In this document: positions 27,007-36,676 of the stretch, in pieces
How positions within the stretch are numbered: the first letter of the stretch is position 1
Layout of the letters: every line of letters starts with the position of its first letter
Origin: Planctomycetota bacterium
Lineage (GTDB): Bacteria > Planctomycetota > UBA1135 > UBA2386
Length of the DNA stretch: 64,000 bases
Direction of reading: 5' to 3'
NCBI GenBank assembly: GCA_014192625.1
Contig: BJHM01000017.1
Location: forward strand, 1 to 64,000
Notes under the pieces: generated by a model
The model's input: only the letters and a program-made list of their open reading frames with translations
What the model was told of the DNA's origin: nothing
The model's database searches: none
Translations under genes and position numbers: made by a program

Positions 27007-27825
27007 ATGCCTCGATTCCAGCCTTTTCTCGCCCGCTCGATCAGCGCTGCAGACACCGATGAAGTCTTGCAGTTGGCGCGCGCCGCCTCTGCACACGGCA
27101 TCTACGTGGGCAATGCGGTGCTTGCGCGCGAAGGGGAAGTGGTGGCGTTGTTTGGCCGCGACCATTTGCTTGGCTGTCTTTGGTTTGGTCCACGCGGCAA
27201 CTTGATTGTGCTAGAGAGCGAGCCGCTCGACCCGGAGTTGGTCGCCATTGCTGTGCATGAGAGTCGTTGGCCGTGGCGCATTGCACTCGGGCCAGATCCC
27301 ACGGTTGCGCTGCTTTCGCAGCGCGTGGTGGGCAAAGTCCTGGTGAATCGTGCGCAGGTTTATCACGGTTGTCAGCCCGTCGCGGTCGTTCACCAAAAGC
27401 CCCCCGTGGTCGTGCGCAAGGCGCAGCATGAAGACCGCGAACGGCTCATTGCGGCGACGCTGGAACTCAATCGTGTCGATCTCAAAGTGGATCCTCATCG
27501 TGTCGATCGTCGATGGTTGCGCGACATGGTGGATAGCAGAATCGGCGATGGCTCAACGCTGGTGATCGGTGAAGTAGGAAAACCATTATGCAAACTCGAT
27601 ATCGGTAGCCGCGGTGCCTTTGGCATCGTCATCGAGGGCGTGTTCACGTTTCCTGAGCAACGTGGCCGCGGCCTTGCAACCCGGCTAGTCGCAGTGGCAG
27701 CTAGCGACGCATCGACACCCTACAGCTGTCTGCACGTTGCGGCGGACAATGGGCCCGCGCGCAGTGCCTACGTGCGTGCCGGCATGCACGAAGTGGGGCG
27801 CTGCCGGTTGTTGTTGCTGGGCTGA
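27007..27825 (+). CDS. GNAT-family N-acetyltransferase
   Basis: The 272-aa protein has two parts. The N-terminal half (1-135) resembles a degenerate GNAT-like/DUF4081 domain. The C-terminal half has the GNAT acetyl-CoA loop VFTFPEQRGRGLATRLV (near 215), where RGRGLA fits the Q/RxxGxG/A motif. The end, ARSAYVRAGM, is typical of GNAT motif B. The acceptor is unknown. It diverges from the 26616 gene across 46 bases. Confidence 0.82.
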   Translation: MPRFQPFLARSISAADTDEVLQLARAASAHGIYVGNAVLAREGEVVALFGRDHLLGCLWFGPRGNLIVLESEPLDPELVAIAVHESRWPWRIALGPDPTVALLSQRVVGKVLVNRAQVYHGCQPVAVVHQKPPVVVRKAQHEDRERLIAATLELNRVDLKVDPHRVDRRWLRDMVDSRIGDGSTLVIGEVGKPLCKLDIGSRGAFGIVIEGVFTFPEQRGRGLATRLVAVAASDASTPYSCLHVAADNGPARSAYVRAGMHEVGRCRLLLLG

Positions 27826-27832
27826 CCGTTGC

Positions 27833-29575
27833 TCACTCCACGAGCCATGCGAATGCGAACTCAGGCGCGAGCAGTGGATGTTGCAGCTGGCGGCGCAGGT
27901 CGATGGCGAGCATCTCGCGGCAAATGGCCTGATGCAAAAGGTCAGCCTCCGCCGTGCTGCCAACACGCCGCAGGTTCTGTTGAATGGCGGCCTTCACCAG
28001 CACGCTGGAAGATTCGTTGAAGGCTCGTGTCAGCGAGGTTTTCTCGGCGGCAAGTTCGCCGCTCATGTAGTAGCCAAATGCATCGAGCAGATTGCCCCAC
28101 AACGTTGCGCCACGAATGCGCATGCTCTCGGCAACCTCTGGCATTGGTCGACCGGTGGCGCGAATGTCGATCATTGCACTCACGTAGGCAATGGCATCCG
28201 TGAGCGCTGCGCTGGATTGCAGCTGGCGCATTGTCAAAAGCATCGGGCGCAGGCGTTCGCCGTAGCCGAGCCGGACCAACACTTCGCCCGAATCGGCGAT
28301 TTCGCCTGCTCGATTGTCGAAGCGCACGGGTTGCTCCAGAAGCCAGCTAAAATCGCGCAGGAGTTCTTCAGCCGCATCTGCATTGCGGTGCGTCAGCAAC
28401 GCGAGGGAAGCCTGCATTCGGCGCAGGCTGTGCACCGCGTCGCCGCGGCTCGCAGCGCGTTCATCAATTTGTCCGGCAAGCCAGATCCGCAGACCATCGT
28501 GATCGCCGCAGCCATACCGCGCGAGTGCTACTGGCACCAGCAAAGCGTCCAAGGGCAGCACCGCGGCCACCGCCGCAAACTCCCGGCTCGCAGTCTTTGC
28601 ATCGCCGAGTCCGAGTGCCGCCCAGCCGAAGTGGTAGTGGACGGTGGAGTTTTGTGGCAGCCGCTCGGCGAGCGGTTCAAGGACGAGTCGAGCTTCGCGA
28701 AACCGGCCGAGGAAGTTGAGGGCGATGCCGAGGGAAATCTGCGCATCGGGATCCCATGGACGTTCGCGTGTGGTGGCCGTGGCAAGCGTCAGCAGGTCTT
28801 CGTCGCAGCGACGCGCAGTGGTGGCATCGACGGTCGCTCTTGCGAGCAGCAGTGTTCGCGCCAACCGGTGCTGCGTTGCCTTGGTGAGGCGTGACTTGAG
28901 TGCGAGTGCCTCGGTGGCGATTTCGATTGCTGCGGTGGATTGATTGCGCAGCACGGCGACGTTGGCGAGGGCCTCGAGCACCATTGGATTGCCGCCGTCG
29001 CGTCGCCGCGCGGCCGCGAGCTGCCGTGCGGCAGTGGCGAATGCGCCGTCTTGCAAACTGGCCAACGCGATTTCGCATTGCGTAACGACCGCGAGGTCGT
29101 TGCTGTAGGCCAGCGCCGATGGGACCGGCGAATCTGTCACGGGATCGCCGAGTGCGGTGCGGGTCTTGAACGCCAACTCGTCGATGGCCGTGCCGAGGCT
29201 GCGCTTGCCAAGCTTTACGGTGGCAAGGTGCAGCACGGACTCGCGAGTTCGCAGTGAGGCCGACAAGGTGCCCATTTGCGGCTGCAGAGTCAGTTCGATT
29301 TGCAGTGGTTGATTGGCGGCCGCCGCAACGGGGAACGCGGCGAAGTCGAGGGTGCTTGATTGCCGCATCGCCTCGCGCCACAGGCCCTGCACAGCTGTCT
29401 GCGAAGGGGCTTCCTCCGCTGCGGTTGAAAGGGGGTTTAGTGCGATCACGCTGCCCTTCACCAGTGTCTTTACTATTGGCGTTGCTGTGCGCCAAGCCGT
29501 GAACTCGGGGCGACTAGGTGGCGGTGAAGAGCAGGCTGCTGCAATCAGCAACAGCGCAAGTGAAGTTGGGCGCAC
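27833..29575 (-). CDS. TPR-repeat lipoprotein of unknown function
   Basis: The 580-aa product has a signal peptide with the lipobox LLIAAAC (Cys15). It then has a beta-rich domain (about 40-160) and many TPR-like hairpins (about 170-560) with regular Ala, Gly and Leu positions. No catalytic motif is visible. It probably acts as an envelope-bound scaffold. It is the first of several poorly characterised, mostly exported proteins on both strands up to 35.7 kb. The 14-bp repeat array lies just upstream of its start. Confidence 0.82.
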   Translation of the reverse strand: MRPTSLALLLIAAACSSPPPSRPEFTAWRTATPIVKTLVKGSVIALNPLSTAAEEAPSQTAVQGLWREAMRQSSTLDFAAFPVAAAANQPLQIELTLQPQMGTLSASLRTRESVLHLATVKLGKRSLGTAIDELAFKTRTALGDPVTDSPVPSALAYSNDLAVVTQCEIALASLQDGAFATAARQLAAARRRDGGNPMVLEALANVAVLRNQSTAAIEIATEALALKSRLTKATQHRLARTLLLARATVDATTARRCDEDLLTLATATTRERPWDPDAQISLGIALNFLGRFREARLVLEPLAERLPQNSTVHYHFGWAALGLGDAKTASREFAAVAAVLPLDALLVPVALARYGCGDHDGLRIWLAGQIDERAASRGDAVHSLRRMQASLALLTHRNADAAEELLRDFSWLLEQPVRFDNRAGEIADSGEVLVRLGYGERLRPMLLTMRQLQSSAALTDAIAYVSAMIDIRATGRPMPEVAESMRIRGATLWGNLLDAFGYYMSGELAAEKTSLTRAFNESSSVLVKAAIQQNLRRVGSTAEADLLHQAICREMLAIDLRRQLQHPLLAPEFAFAWLVE

Positions 29576-29595
29576 GCAACCAGCATGACCGTTCG

Positions 29596-29693
29596 CAGCA
29601 GCCCAGCAAAGACAGCCCTCGAAAGATAGCCCAGCAAAGATCGCCCAGCGAAGATAGCCCAGCGAAGATAGCCCAACGAAGATAGCCCAGCTA
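29596..29693. repeat. 14-bp minisatellite, 7 copies
   Basis: Seven contiguous 14-base units with consensus AGATAGCCCAGCGA. The two end copies nearest the lipoprotein gene are the most decayed. The array lies in the gap between the divergent lipoprotein (start 29575) and the next gene, so it may be in a leader or promoter region. Confidence 0.92.
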
Positions 29694-29831
29694 AGCCCGC
29701 CCCGCAGTCAGCCTGACAACCCGTCAATAGCGGATGTGATCCACCTTCTGCGCTCAGTCCCGCGCTCAGCCCCACTGGCAGCCCCGCAAAGTGAATGGCC
29801 TTCAACCTGGGGCTGGGTTTATGTCGATGGC

Positions 29832-30845
29832 ATGGGCGTGATCCCCTTTGCGCTACTGTTCTGCACCCTTTTGCCGCAGATTCCGACCCAGAAACCGGCA
29901 TTGGCATTGCCGTCAACGCCATCGTTGATCGCGCCGCAATCGGCGATGAAAGGTGAGCCCAAACCGGCTGCCGAAAACCAAGGTGCCCACCTCGGAGTTG
30001 CGTTTGACCCTGCTACTGGCTGGCCAAAAACTAGCGACGTTGCGAAGCGGCCGGAGGCAGAGACGCGGGCCGCATTGCGTCCGATTCCAGTGGCGACAGG
30101 CAGTGCGACGGGCAGTCAGCCGACGGATTTTACTGCCATGCAAGCTGCGCTTCCTGCGGCGCCGTTCCGGTCGATGGCGAAGCCGGCCGAGGTTGCTGCG
30201 CTCGGAGTGCTGTTGGTTTCCTGGCGCATCACTGTGTTTAGTGACGGAGGCGCCCCCATTGGCACCAGCGATGTAAATCATCTGTGCGATTTGGCAGCAA
30301 AGCAGCGCGATCGTCTGGAGCATGCCGATGGCCGCATTTTTGGCCGCTGCGGGACGGATGTGAGCGCCGAGCGCAATGGTGCACCGTTCCCCACGCTGTT
30401 GCCGTTTGCCGCGCAAGAACTCGAACTGTTCGGGATGCACTTGCGGCTGCCGTTTGGGTTCGCGGATCGTCATTACTTCGATGAGCTCGGCAGCGAGTCG
30501 TTTGCGCGCAATGGCGAGACATTGTTGCGCGTGCTGTTGCAGCGGCATCCGAGTGAGCCTGCACCCATGGGGCCTGTCGTGATGGCGCGGCCTGCGGATC
30601 ACTACGAACTGATCTGCGAACCAGCCACTGGGCAAGTGCGCGAAGTGGAATACTCGCTCGCCGGTGCCAAGGAGCTGCGTCGTGTGCGGCTCGAAGATTG
30701 GCGCCGCCTGCGCGAAGCTACGCCGGTCGTGGTGCCGTTCCGCCGCGTTTACCTCGATGCCGAGTCGCGGAAAACGCTGGTGATGGAGATTGTGAAGGTC
30801 GAGAGCAAGGCGAGCGCCAGCGAGCGCGAGTTTCGTCTCTACTAA
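29832..30845 (+). CDS. Exported protein of unknown function
   Basis: The 337-aa product has a signal peptide (MGVIPFALLFCTLLPQIPTQ) and then a Pro/Ala-rich linker (residues 20-110). The C-terminal half (about 150-337) is an alpha/beta region with many Glu, Arg and aromatic residues. I recognise no family. The ATG at 29832 is chosen because it gives the signal peptide at the N-terminus; an upstream start at 29736 would bury it. Confidence 0.7.
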   Translation: MGVIPFALLFCTLLPQIPTQKPALALPSTPSLIAPQSAMKGEPKPAAENQGAHLGVAFDPATGWPKTSDVAKRPEAETRAALRPIPVATGSATGSQPTDFTAMQAALPAAPFRSMAKPAEVAALGVLLVSWRITVFSDGGAPIGTSDVNHLCDLAAKQRDRLEHADGRIFGRCGTDVSAERNGAPFPTLLPFAAQELELFGMHLRLPFGFADRHYFDELGSESFARNGETLLRVLLQRHPSEPAPMGPVVMARPADHYELICEPATGQVREVEYSLAGAKELRRVRLEDWRRLREATPVVVPFRRVYLDAESRKTLVMEIVKVESKASASEREFRLY

Positions 30846-31408
30846 GTCTCTCACAGCAGTTGTAAGGCCGAGTTGTAATGATTTGCTCGGCAGTTCCACG
30901 CTTACAAGTGGGCGCAAGGCCCGGCAACAGCGAGCACTCCCAAACCTAATACCCAAACTACGGTCCGAGGTGTAAGGCGCAGGTGGCCTATGCAAAGCTT
31001 AGAAAGTGCCCCCTTGCTGGCTTCCATGGCAGTGCCAGCGGGCTTTGGCGATGGCTTTTGCGGTAATTTCAGTAGGTGGACTTTTTAGGCTTCAGGCGCT
31101 GGCAAAGTCAGGCATTGGGCTGGTGCTGCCGTTGGCAACGGAGCCAACAATTGGCACTCAAGCGGAGGTTATTTGTTTCCGATACTTAAAGTGCGCACCA
31201 AGAATAGTCTGGGGGGACTGTTTGAGGTGACATGCAGACTGTGTGGGATCAGGGGGTTTGCATGACGCCTACTCGAGTCAGGGGATCTATGGTAGGCGGC
31301 AAGAGTGGCGGTTGTCCATGGGGGTGGCCGACTGCTGCCAGGCGCCTGCGGTGCCATAGCACCGCCGCAGGAAGGCCTTTTCTTTGGGCAGATCGCACCC
31401 TTGCCCGT
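30846..31408. other. Long intergenic region holding one copy of a duplicated element
   Basis: No gene is seen with confidence in this AT-richer stretch. It contains two GTTGTAA copies near 30859-30882 and the hairpin-plus-motif element at 31131-31212. A weak in-frame extension of the following gene back to 31232 has no protein-like character. Confidence 0.5.
31131..31212 (+). promoter_or_regulatory. Duplicated hairpin-plus-motif upstream element, copy A
   Basis: A perfect stem GTTGGC/GCCAAC with a six-base loop (31131-31148) is followed about 21 bases later by TATTTGTTTCCGA and then AAGTGCGCACCAAGAATA. A similar arrangement is at 39546-39624 (copy B). The two motifs match at about 31 of 43 aligned positions with one short gap. 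The role is unknown; regulation or RNA processing is possible. Confidence 0.4.
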
Positions 31409-33682
31409 ATGCACGCAACCATGCGTTCCACCATCCTCGGGCTATGCGCGCTTTCCGCTTGTGCCGTTGGTGCCTCTGGGCTCCTGCCCAATCGCATCGC
31501 GCCGTCGCTTGAGCCGATGGCACTTGCCAAGGCGACTGATCAGGTCCGCACCACCTCGGAACGCGGGCTCGAATCGGTCGCGCTGCGCGAACTCGAGCCG
31601 TTGCTGCAAAGTCACCGAGACGCGGTACTGGTGCAGCGCATGCGGCAGGACCTGTTGCGCCGCCGTGGGCGCGTTGGACTGTTGCGCTACGAAGCCGAGG
31701 AACGGCTCGCCAAGTCGCCGGAGGATCCGCTCGCGCACTATTTGTTGGCGCGGGTGTTGCCGATGGGAGCTGAGCAGGTCGCAGCGTTTCGTCGCGCGGC
31801 GGAAGCTGGGCCGGAAGAACTCTGGCCGTGGATCGGGCTCGCGCATTCGATGTTGCGGACCGATCCAAGCGCGTCGTTGGCGATTTACGAGCGGCTCTAC
31901 GCGGCCACTGCGCGTCAATCGATCGTTGCGATCGCCTATGCGCGGGCGCTGCGCGCGATGGGCAAACTGCCAGCAGCGGTTTTGGTTTACCAGCAACTGA
32001 TCAGCAGCGGCGCCGCACCTGGTGTGGGCGAACTCGGCCTCGCCGAGTGTGCAGGTGTTGAGGGGAACATTCAGCATGTTTGGTCTGCACTGATGCCTGC
32101 GTTGCGGCAGCGGCCATACGATCCTGGCGTTCAGCTGTTGGTGCGTGATATGCCGCGCTTTGGTGTCAATGACGACACGGGGGAGCAACTGCTCGATGTG
32201 CTGCGTGAAGACCCAGAGCGCTTTGACGACTTTGCGCGCGGCGATGGACTAAAGGTATTGGTGCCGATGTTGGGCCGCGCTGGCCAGTCGCAGGCCGCGT
32301 TGTTGCTCCTTGCCGACCGGCAGGTCACCGCCCGTAATCCGCAATTGCGGCGCGAGCAGCGGCGGCTGTTGCTGCAACTCGGTGACGTGGCTGGCTTCCT
32401 TCGCTTGCTGCGTGCCGACTTGCCGCCAAACATGCTGCTCGACGAGACCAACCAAGTGCGCGGTCGCTGGCTGCGATTGCTCGATCTCGGCGCGAACTCT
32501 TTGCCGCTTGCGAAGCAGGAGACTGCGACAAGCCTTTGCGAGGCGCTGCGCGATTGCGGATTGTTGATCGAAGCGGAGCAAGCGGCCGCTTTGGTGTTGC
32601 GTACATTTCCCGGCGCTGCCGCGATGCTTGCGCTCTGTGCTGAAGTGCGCCGCGAGCTCGCGTTCGAGAATGGCTTGCGCCGCATGGTCTACAGTGGCTA
32701 TGGCAAGCGGCAGATCGCGACCGAGCGCCTGCCTTCGCTGGCGCAGTTTTATAGCCAAGTACGAGAGCTGGCGAAGGGGACCCTTGGCAGCGACTTTGGC
32801 GGTCAGATGGTTTCGTTTTCGGTGCCATTGGTCGGCGATCTGCTCGATCCGTTTGCCGATGCATTGTGTGAGCATCTTGCGCGCTACAATCACCACCTGA
32901 CGCTCGGTCAGCGCAGCGGTGGTGTGATCGAGGCTTTGATGTTTACGCGCATCTCGGTGCGCGATCTTCCGCCGGACCCGTTGCAGCCGCTGCTTGGTCG
33001 CTGTCGTGAAGTGGTCGGCTGTGACCGCGATGTTCGTTCGATGTCTGGCGTGCTTGGCGGCGATCTCGCGGGTCTGGCGTTATTGAGTCATTACGTGATC
33101 GACTTCGATGCCGTGCGTGAATGGGCTGGCAGCATTGCGGAGCGGCAGCGTATCGCAATCGAGGACGGTGGGGCGGTGTTGACGGACCCGATGCCAAAGC
33201 AGGTTGCCCCATTTGAGGCGCTCGATGTGCACTGGCGGCTATTGGCACTGTCGCTGCTGCAGGACAGTCAGCTCGAGGCGGCAGTGTTTGATGTGGTCGC
33301 GCGTCACGAACGGCGGCACTTGGTCGATTCTTTTCATTACCTGCCGCTCGAATCCAATCTCTGGCGCGGGCTGTCACTGCTAGTGCGTTCCGGCTTTTCG
33401 CCGCTCGCAATCGAAGGGGAGATGGAGCGGCGCGCCGAGCTCGCGGCGCTTCTGGAGAGCCCGCACACCGAGTTGGTCCTTGCCCACATCGCGGATTTTA
33501 TGTCCGAACAGGACCCAACCTCCCCACACGTGCGGGGCTTTGGCCAACTTGGTCAGGAATTGGTGCGGACGCTGCAGCAGCAGGGCAAACGCGAATCCGA
33601 GGCGAAGGTCGCCAACTGGCACCGACTCGACAGAGCGTCCGTCCTCATGGCTGCCAAAACCTTGTTTACTGAGTTGCCGTGA
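31409..33682 (+). CDS. Large exported TPR-like protein with a HERRH zincin motif
   Basis: The 757-aa product starts with a signal peptide (RSTILGLCALSACAVGASG). About five TPR-like hairpins follow (residues 60-260), then a long helical region, then a C-terminal domain with HERRH (His633, Glu634, His637). Glu-rich EMERRAE (about 672-677) could give the third zinc ligand of a gluzincin. The fit suggests a metallopeptidase, but the motif alone is not proof. The start could be 31409 or 31421. It resembles the 59866 gene in plan (TPR, then HExxH) but not closely in sequence. Confidence 0.78.
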   Translation: MHATMRSTILGLCALSACAVGASGLLPNRIAPSLEPMALAKATDQVRTTSERGLESVALRELEPLLQSHRDAVLVQRMRQDLLRRRGRVGLLRYEAEERLAKSPEDPLAHYLLARVLPMGAEQVAAFRRAAEAGPEELWPWIGLAHSMLRTDPSASLAIYERLYAATARQSIVAIAYARALRAMGKLPAAVLVYQQLISSGAAPGVGELGLAECAGVEGNIQHVWSALMPALRQRPYDPGVQLLVRDMPRFGVNDDTGEQLLDVLREDPERFDDFARGDGLKVLVPMLGRAGQSQAALLLLADRQVTARNPQLRREQRRLLLQLGDVAGFLRLLRADLPPNMLLDETNQVRGRWLRLLDLGANSLPLAKQETATSLCEALRDCGLLIEAEQAAALVLRTFPGAAAMLALCAEVRRELAFENGLRRMVYSGYGKRQIATERLPSLAQFYSQVRELAKGTLGSDFGGQMVSFSVPLVGDLLDPFADALCEHLARYNHHLTLGQRSGGVIEALMFTRISVRDLPPDPLQPLLGRCREVVGCDRDVRSMSGVLGGDLAGLALLSHYVIDFDAVREWAGSIAERQRIAIEDGGAVLTDPMPKQVAPFEALDVHWRLLALSLLQDSQLEAAVFDVVARHERRHLVDSFHYLPLESNLWRGLSLLVRSGFSPLAIEGEMERRAELAALLESPHTELVLAHIADFMSEQDPTSPHVRGFGQLGQELVRTLQQQGKRESEAKVANWHRLDRASVLMAAKTLFTELP

Positions 33683-33785
33683 GGCGGAAGTCGCCTGAGT
33701 GAGCAAGGAATGCTATTTGTATTCATCAGCATCAAGCTCTTGTTGGTCGGTGCTCGCCGCGCATGGACAAAACTGAGGTAACGCA

Positions 33786-34574
33786 ATGATTCGTCATGTT
33801 CGCTTCTTCGTGCTGGCCTTGTCCGCGCTCGCTGTTTCTGTCACCGCACAGGTTGCTGCGCCCGTGCCGCTGCCTGCTGACAAGGAGTTGCAGGATATCC
33901 TGAAAACACTCAAGGAGGTCGTCGCTGACAGGAAGATGGCGCGCGATGCTGAGGGGCTTGACTCGATTGCGACCATGCTGAAAAAGTGGGAAGCAGGACT
34001 CAACGACAAGGACCAGGAGACAGTCGTGAAGGGGCTCGACGGCGTTTTCTATCAGGGCAAGCTGCGCGATGCCGACAAGTTGCAGCTCTATACCGCGGCG
34101 GCGGTCGCCCTAGGCAGGCTTGGCAAGAGCGGTGGCAAGCCTTTGATGGAGGCCATCAAAGGCTCCCGCTTTCCCAGCAAGCGGGAATGGATGCCGATGC
34201 GGGAGATACTGCTAAAGCAACTTGGCAAGACTATGGATGAAGGGGCCATCGAGATGCTGGTCAAGCTCGCAAAGTCCGATCCCGAACCGGCAATCGAGGC
34301 AGCGGCGGGCGAGGCGCTCGGCAACTTTGATCAGAGCAAGGACCAGATCCGCAAAGACATCGTCAATGCCCTGTTGATCAAGTGGGGCGAGTTTGAGAGC
34401 AAGGCGATCCCTATCGACCCGGGGAATCTCGAGGCGCAAAATGCGCGCAGCGCCTTGACTGTGATCTCCGGCAAGTGGAACGACACCTTGCGCCGTCTGA
34501 CGCGTCAAAACTTGGACAAGTTCGGGCAGTGGCAGACGTGGTTCAACAAGAACAAGAACAAGGAGTGGAAGTGA
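33786..34574 (+). CDS. Exported HEAT-like protein of unknown function
   Basis: The 262-aa product has a signal peptide (FFVLALSALAVSVTAQ). The mature part has short helical repeats of HEAT type, for example in LVKLAKSDPEPAIEAAAGEA, with many Lys, Asp and Ala residues. The end is basic (NKNKNKEWK). No catalytic motif is seen. It may be periplasmic. It lies 104 bases after the 31409 gene. Confidence 0.78.
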   Translation: MIRHVRFFVLALSALAVSVTAQVAAPVPLPADKELQDILKTLKEVVADRKMARDAEGLDSIATMLKKWEAGLNDKDQETVVKGLDGVFYQGKLRDADKLQLYTAAAVALGRLGKSGGKPLMEAIKGSRFPSKREWMPMREILLKQLGKTMDEGAIEMLVKLAKSDPEPAIEAAAGEALGNFDQSKDQIRKDIVNALLIKWGEFESKAIPIDPGNLEAQNARSALTVISGKWNDTLRRLTRQNLDKFGQWQTWFNKNKNKEWK

Positions 34575-34640
34575 GCGCCGTTTTTTCGCAGCTGGCAGAG
34601 CAGCGGAAGCACGGGCAGTTGGCAGCGTCCTAGCGCACGT

Positions 34641-35732
34641 ATGGTTGTGCGTAAAATTTTTGGCAGCAGGTTGCTGACTCTCGCCGCATTTGCCGCATTG
34701 ATCGCCTTGGTGCTCGATGGCCGCGCCAAGGCAGAGTTGTTTGGCAGGCAGGAGGTAGCGTTGCGTGCGCTGGCGGCCCACTCGGAGCAGCGCGCGGTGG
34801 CCGCCGAAGCTCACAGCGATGACCTTGCGCGCGACCTGCTGCGCATTGAGCACGACCTCGATGCGGCGTTGAATAACAGTCACGCCATCAGCGAAGCCAT
34901 GGCAGCACAATTTGAGTCGCTGCAGCGCACCAGCGTCCAACGTGAGTCGGCGGCGGCTTTCGCCCAGGTGCCAATGCCGTCTGGGGTCGCGCGCTGCATC
35001 ACCTTGCTGCGGGAATGCCTCGTCGCAGATGGCTTCGCCGAGTTGCGGTTCCTCAATGCCCGCGAGTGCGCAGAGAGTGAATTGCGCGGAGTGGAAGTGC
35101 TCGACGTGGATGCCTCGGGCGGCACCGAGTTGATCGTGGCGGCGCGCATGACTGTCACGCTCGATCGCGCAGAAGGCACACTCGCCCTGCGCTTCTACGA
35201 CGGCATGCGGCGAGCTTCGGGCCTGCGCATTGAGTTGCCTCCCGAGGGACACGATCGGCGGTTTCGCCCAGTCACTGGGCCGATGTTCGAGAGCAAACTG
35301 CCGTTTCTTTTGCGTGTGATCGGCGAGTATCCAGTGCAAACGGCGGCGGCCTTGCCGGCAATGACCAGCACCATCGATGTTGCCACCAAGCGCGATTGGA
35401 TTTTGCGCGTGGACGAGTTGCTAGCAGAGGCCGGCACTGAGTTGCATTTGCATTTGGCCGACTTTCAAGACCTCGACGGCGGTGTGTTTGGTCGCGTGCG
35501 GCTTGCGGGCTACGAACAGGACAAGCGCTTGGCAATGACGGCGGACTGCAGCGAACTGTCGTTCGAGGTGGACGTGCAATCCGGCATCGTTTCGTTGTTG
35601 TTGCGCAGTGGGACCTTGCACGGCAAGGGCGGTGAGTCGACCATCGCAAAAGACGGATTTCGCATGTTGCTTCCCAAGATCAATCCCAAGGCTGCCTCGC
35701 TTGCGCTGCTAGGCATGGTGGTGCAGCGTTGA
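34641..35732 (+). CDS. Signal-anchored coiled-coil protein of unknown function
   Basis: The 363-aa product has an N-terminal hydrophobic segment (LLTLAAFAALIALVLDG), probably a signal anchor. A short coiled-coil region follows (about 40-100). The rest (about 110-363) is mixed beta/alpha with no recognised family. Its stop overlaps the TTG start of the prenyl synthase by four bases, so it is coupled to the isoprenoid genes. In many bacteria xseB occupies this place; this protein is not XseB. Confidence 0.75.
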   Translation: MVVRKIFGSRLLTLAAFAALIALVLDGRAKAELFGRQEVALRALAAHSEQRAVAAEAHSDDLARDLLRIEHDLDAALNNSHAISEAMAAQFESLQRTSVQRESAAAFAQVPMPSGVARCITLLRECLVADGFAELRFLNARECAESELRGVEVLDVDASGGTELIVAARMTVTLDRAEGTLALRFYDGMRRASGLRIELPPEGHDRRFRPVTGPMFESKLPFLLRVIGEYPVQTAAALPAMTSTIDVATKRDWILRVDELLAEAGTELHLHLADFQDLDGGVFGRVRLAGYEQDKRLAMTADCSELSFEVDVQSGIVSLLLRSGTLHGKGGESTIAKDGFRMLLPKINPKAASLALLGMVVQR

Positions 35733-36676
35733 GTGCCGCGGAGAGCTTGGCCGCCTTCCGCGCCTTCTCGGCGATCTGGCTGCCGCGCATTGAAGGCGAA
35801 CTCGACCGGTTGCTGCCGCCGGTCACCGAGCTGCCAGCGAAGCTGCACGAAGCAATGCGCTATGCGATGTTTCCTGGCGGCAAGCGATTGCGCCCACTAC
35901 TAGCGCTGCTCGGTTGTCAGGCGAGCGGTGGCGATCCGTCGCAGGTGCTGACGGCGGCCGCGGGGCTTGAGTGCCTGCACACCTACAGCCTTGTGCATGA
36001 TGATCTGCCGTGCATGGACGATGATGACCTGCGTCGCGGGCGGCCAACCTGCCACAAGGTGTATGGAGAGGCTTTGGCGTTGCTCGTAGGCGATGCGTTA
36101 TTGACGCTCGCCTTCGCGGCGGCAGCTACCGGTGGTGCCGCCGCAGTGCAAGCGCTGGCGATTGCGGCTGGCAGTCGCGGTATGGTGGGCGGTCAGTTTG
36201 GCGATCTCGAGGCGGAAGGCGATCGAGCCGATCACACGCCTGCGCGGGTCGAATGGATCCACGACCGGAAGACGGGCGCACTGATTACCGCTGCTCTGCT
36301 GGTTGGTGCTCATGCCGGGGCACAAAATCACCTCGCTTTACCCGAGCCGTTGCGCGCCTTGCTGAGCACCTTTGGCGATCGGTTGGGCCGGGCATTTCAG
36401 ATTGCCGACGACTGCCTTGATTTGACTGGCACCGCGCAAGAATTGGGCAAAAACCCCAACGCAGATGCGGTCCACGACAAGCTCACGTGGCCGGCCATTT
36501 TTGGCCTCGACCGGAGCCTCCTGATGGCAAAAAACCTGGCCGATGAAGCCGTTTCGCTCGCGCCTCTGGTGGTCGAAACGGCGGCGATCTGGCGCGGAAG
36601 CCGCACGCCAGATCTGGACGCGGCAGTCCCGCTCCTGCAAGATGCTGCCCGCGCCGCCGTGGTGCGACGCAATTGA
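35729..36676 (+). CDS. Polyprenyl synthetase (farnesyl/geranylgeranyl diphosphate synthase type)
   Basis: This trans-prenyltransferase of 315 aa condenses IPP with an allylic diphosphate. The first aspartate-rich motif is DDLPCMD (residues 91-97), and the second is DDCLD (near 228). The GKRLRP substrate loop (51-56) is conserved. The order ispA-dxs points to a farnesyl-type synthase, but chain length cannot be fixed from the sequence alone. The start is TTG, overlapping the upstream stop by four bases, and dxs starts within its own stop. Confidence 0.93.
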   Translation: MSAAESLAAFRAFSAIWLPRIEGELDRLLPPVTELPAKLHEAMRYAMFPGGKRLRPLLALLGCQASGGDPSQVLTAAAGLECLHTYSLVHDDLPCMDDDDLRRGRPTCHKVYGEALALLVGDALLTLAFAAAATGGAAAVQALAIAAGSRGMVGGQFGDLEAEGDRADHTPARVEWIHDRKTGALITAALLVGAHAGAQNHLALPEPLRALLSTFGDRLGRAFQIADDCLDLTGTAQELGKNPNADAVHDKLTWPAIFGLDRSLLMAKNLADEAVSLAPLVVETAAIWRGSRTPDLDAAVPLLQDAARAAVVRRN

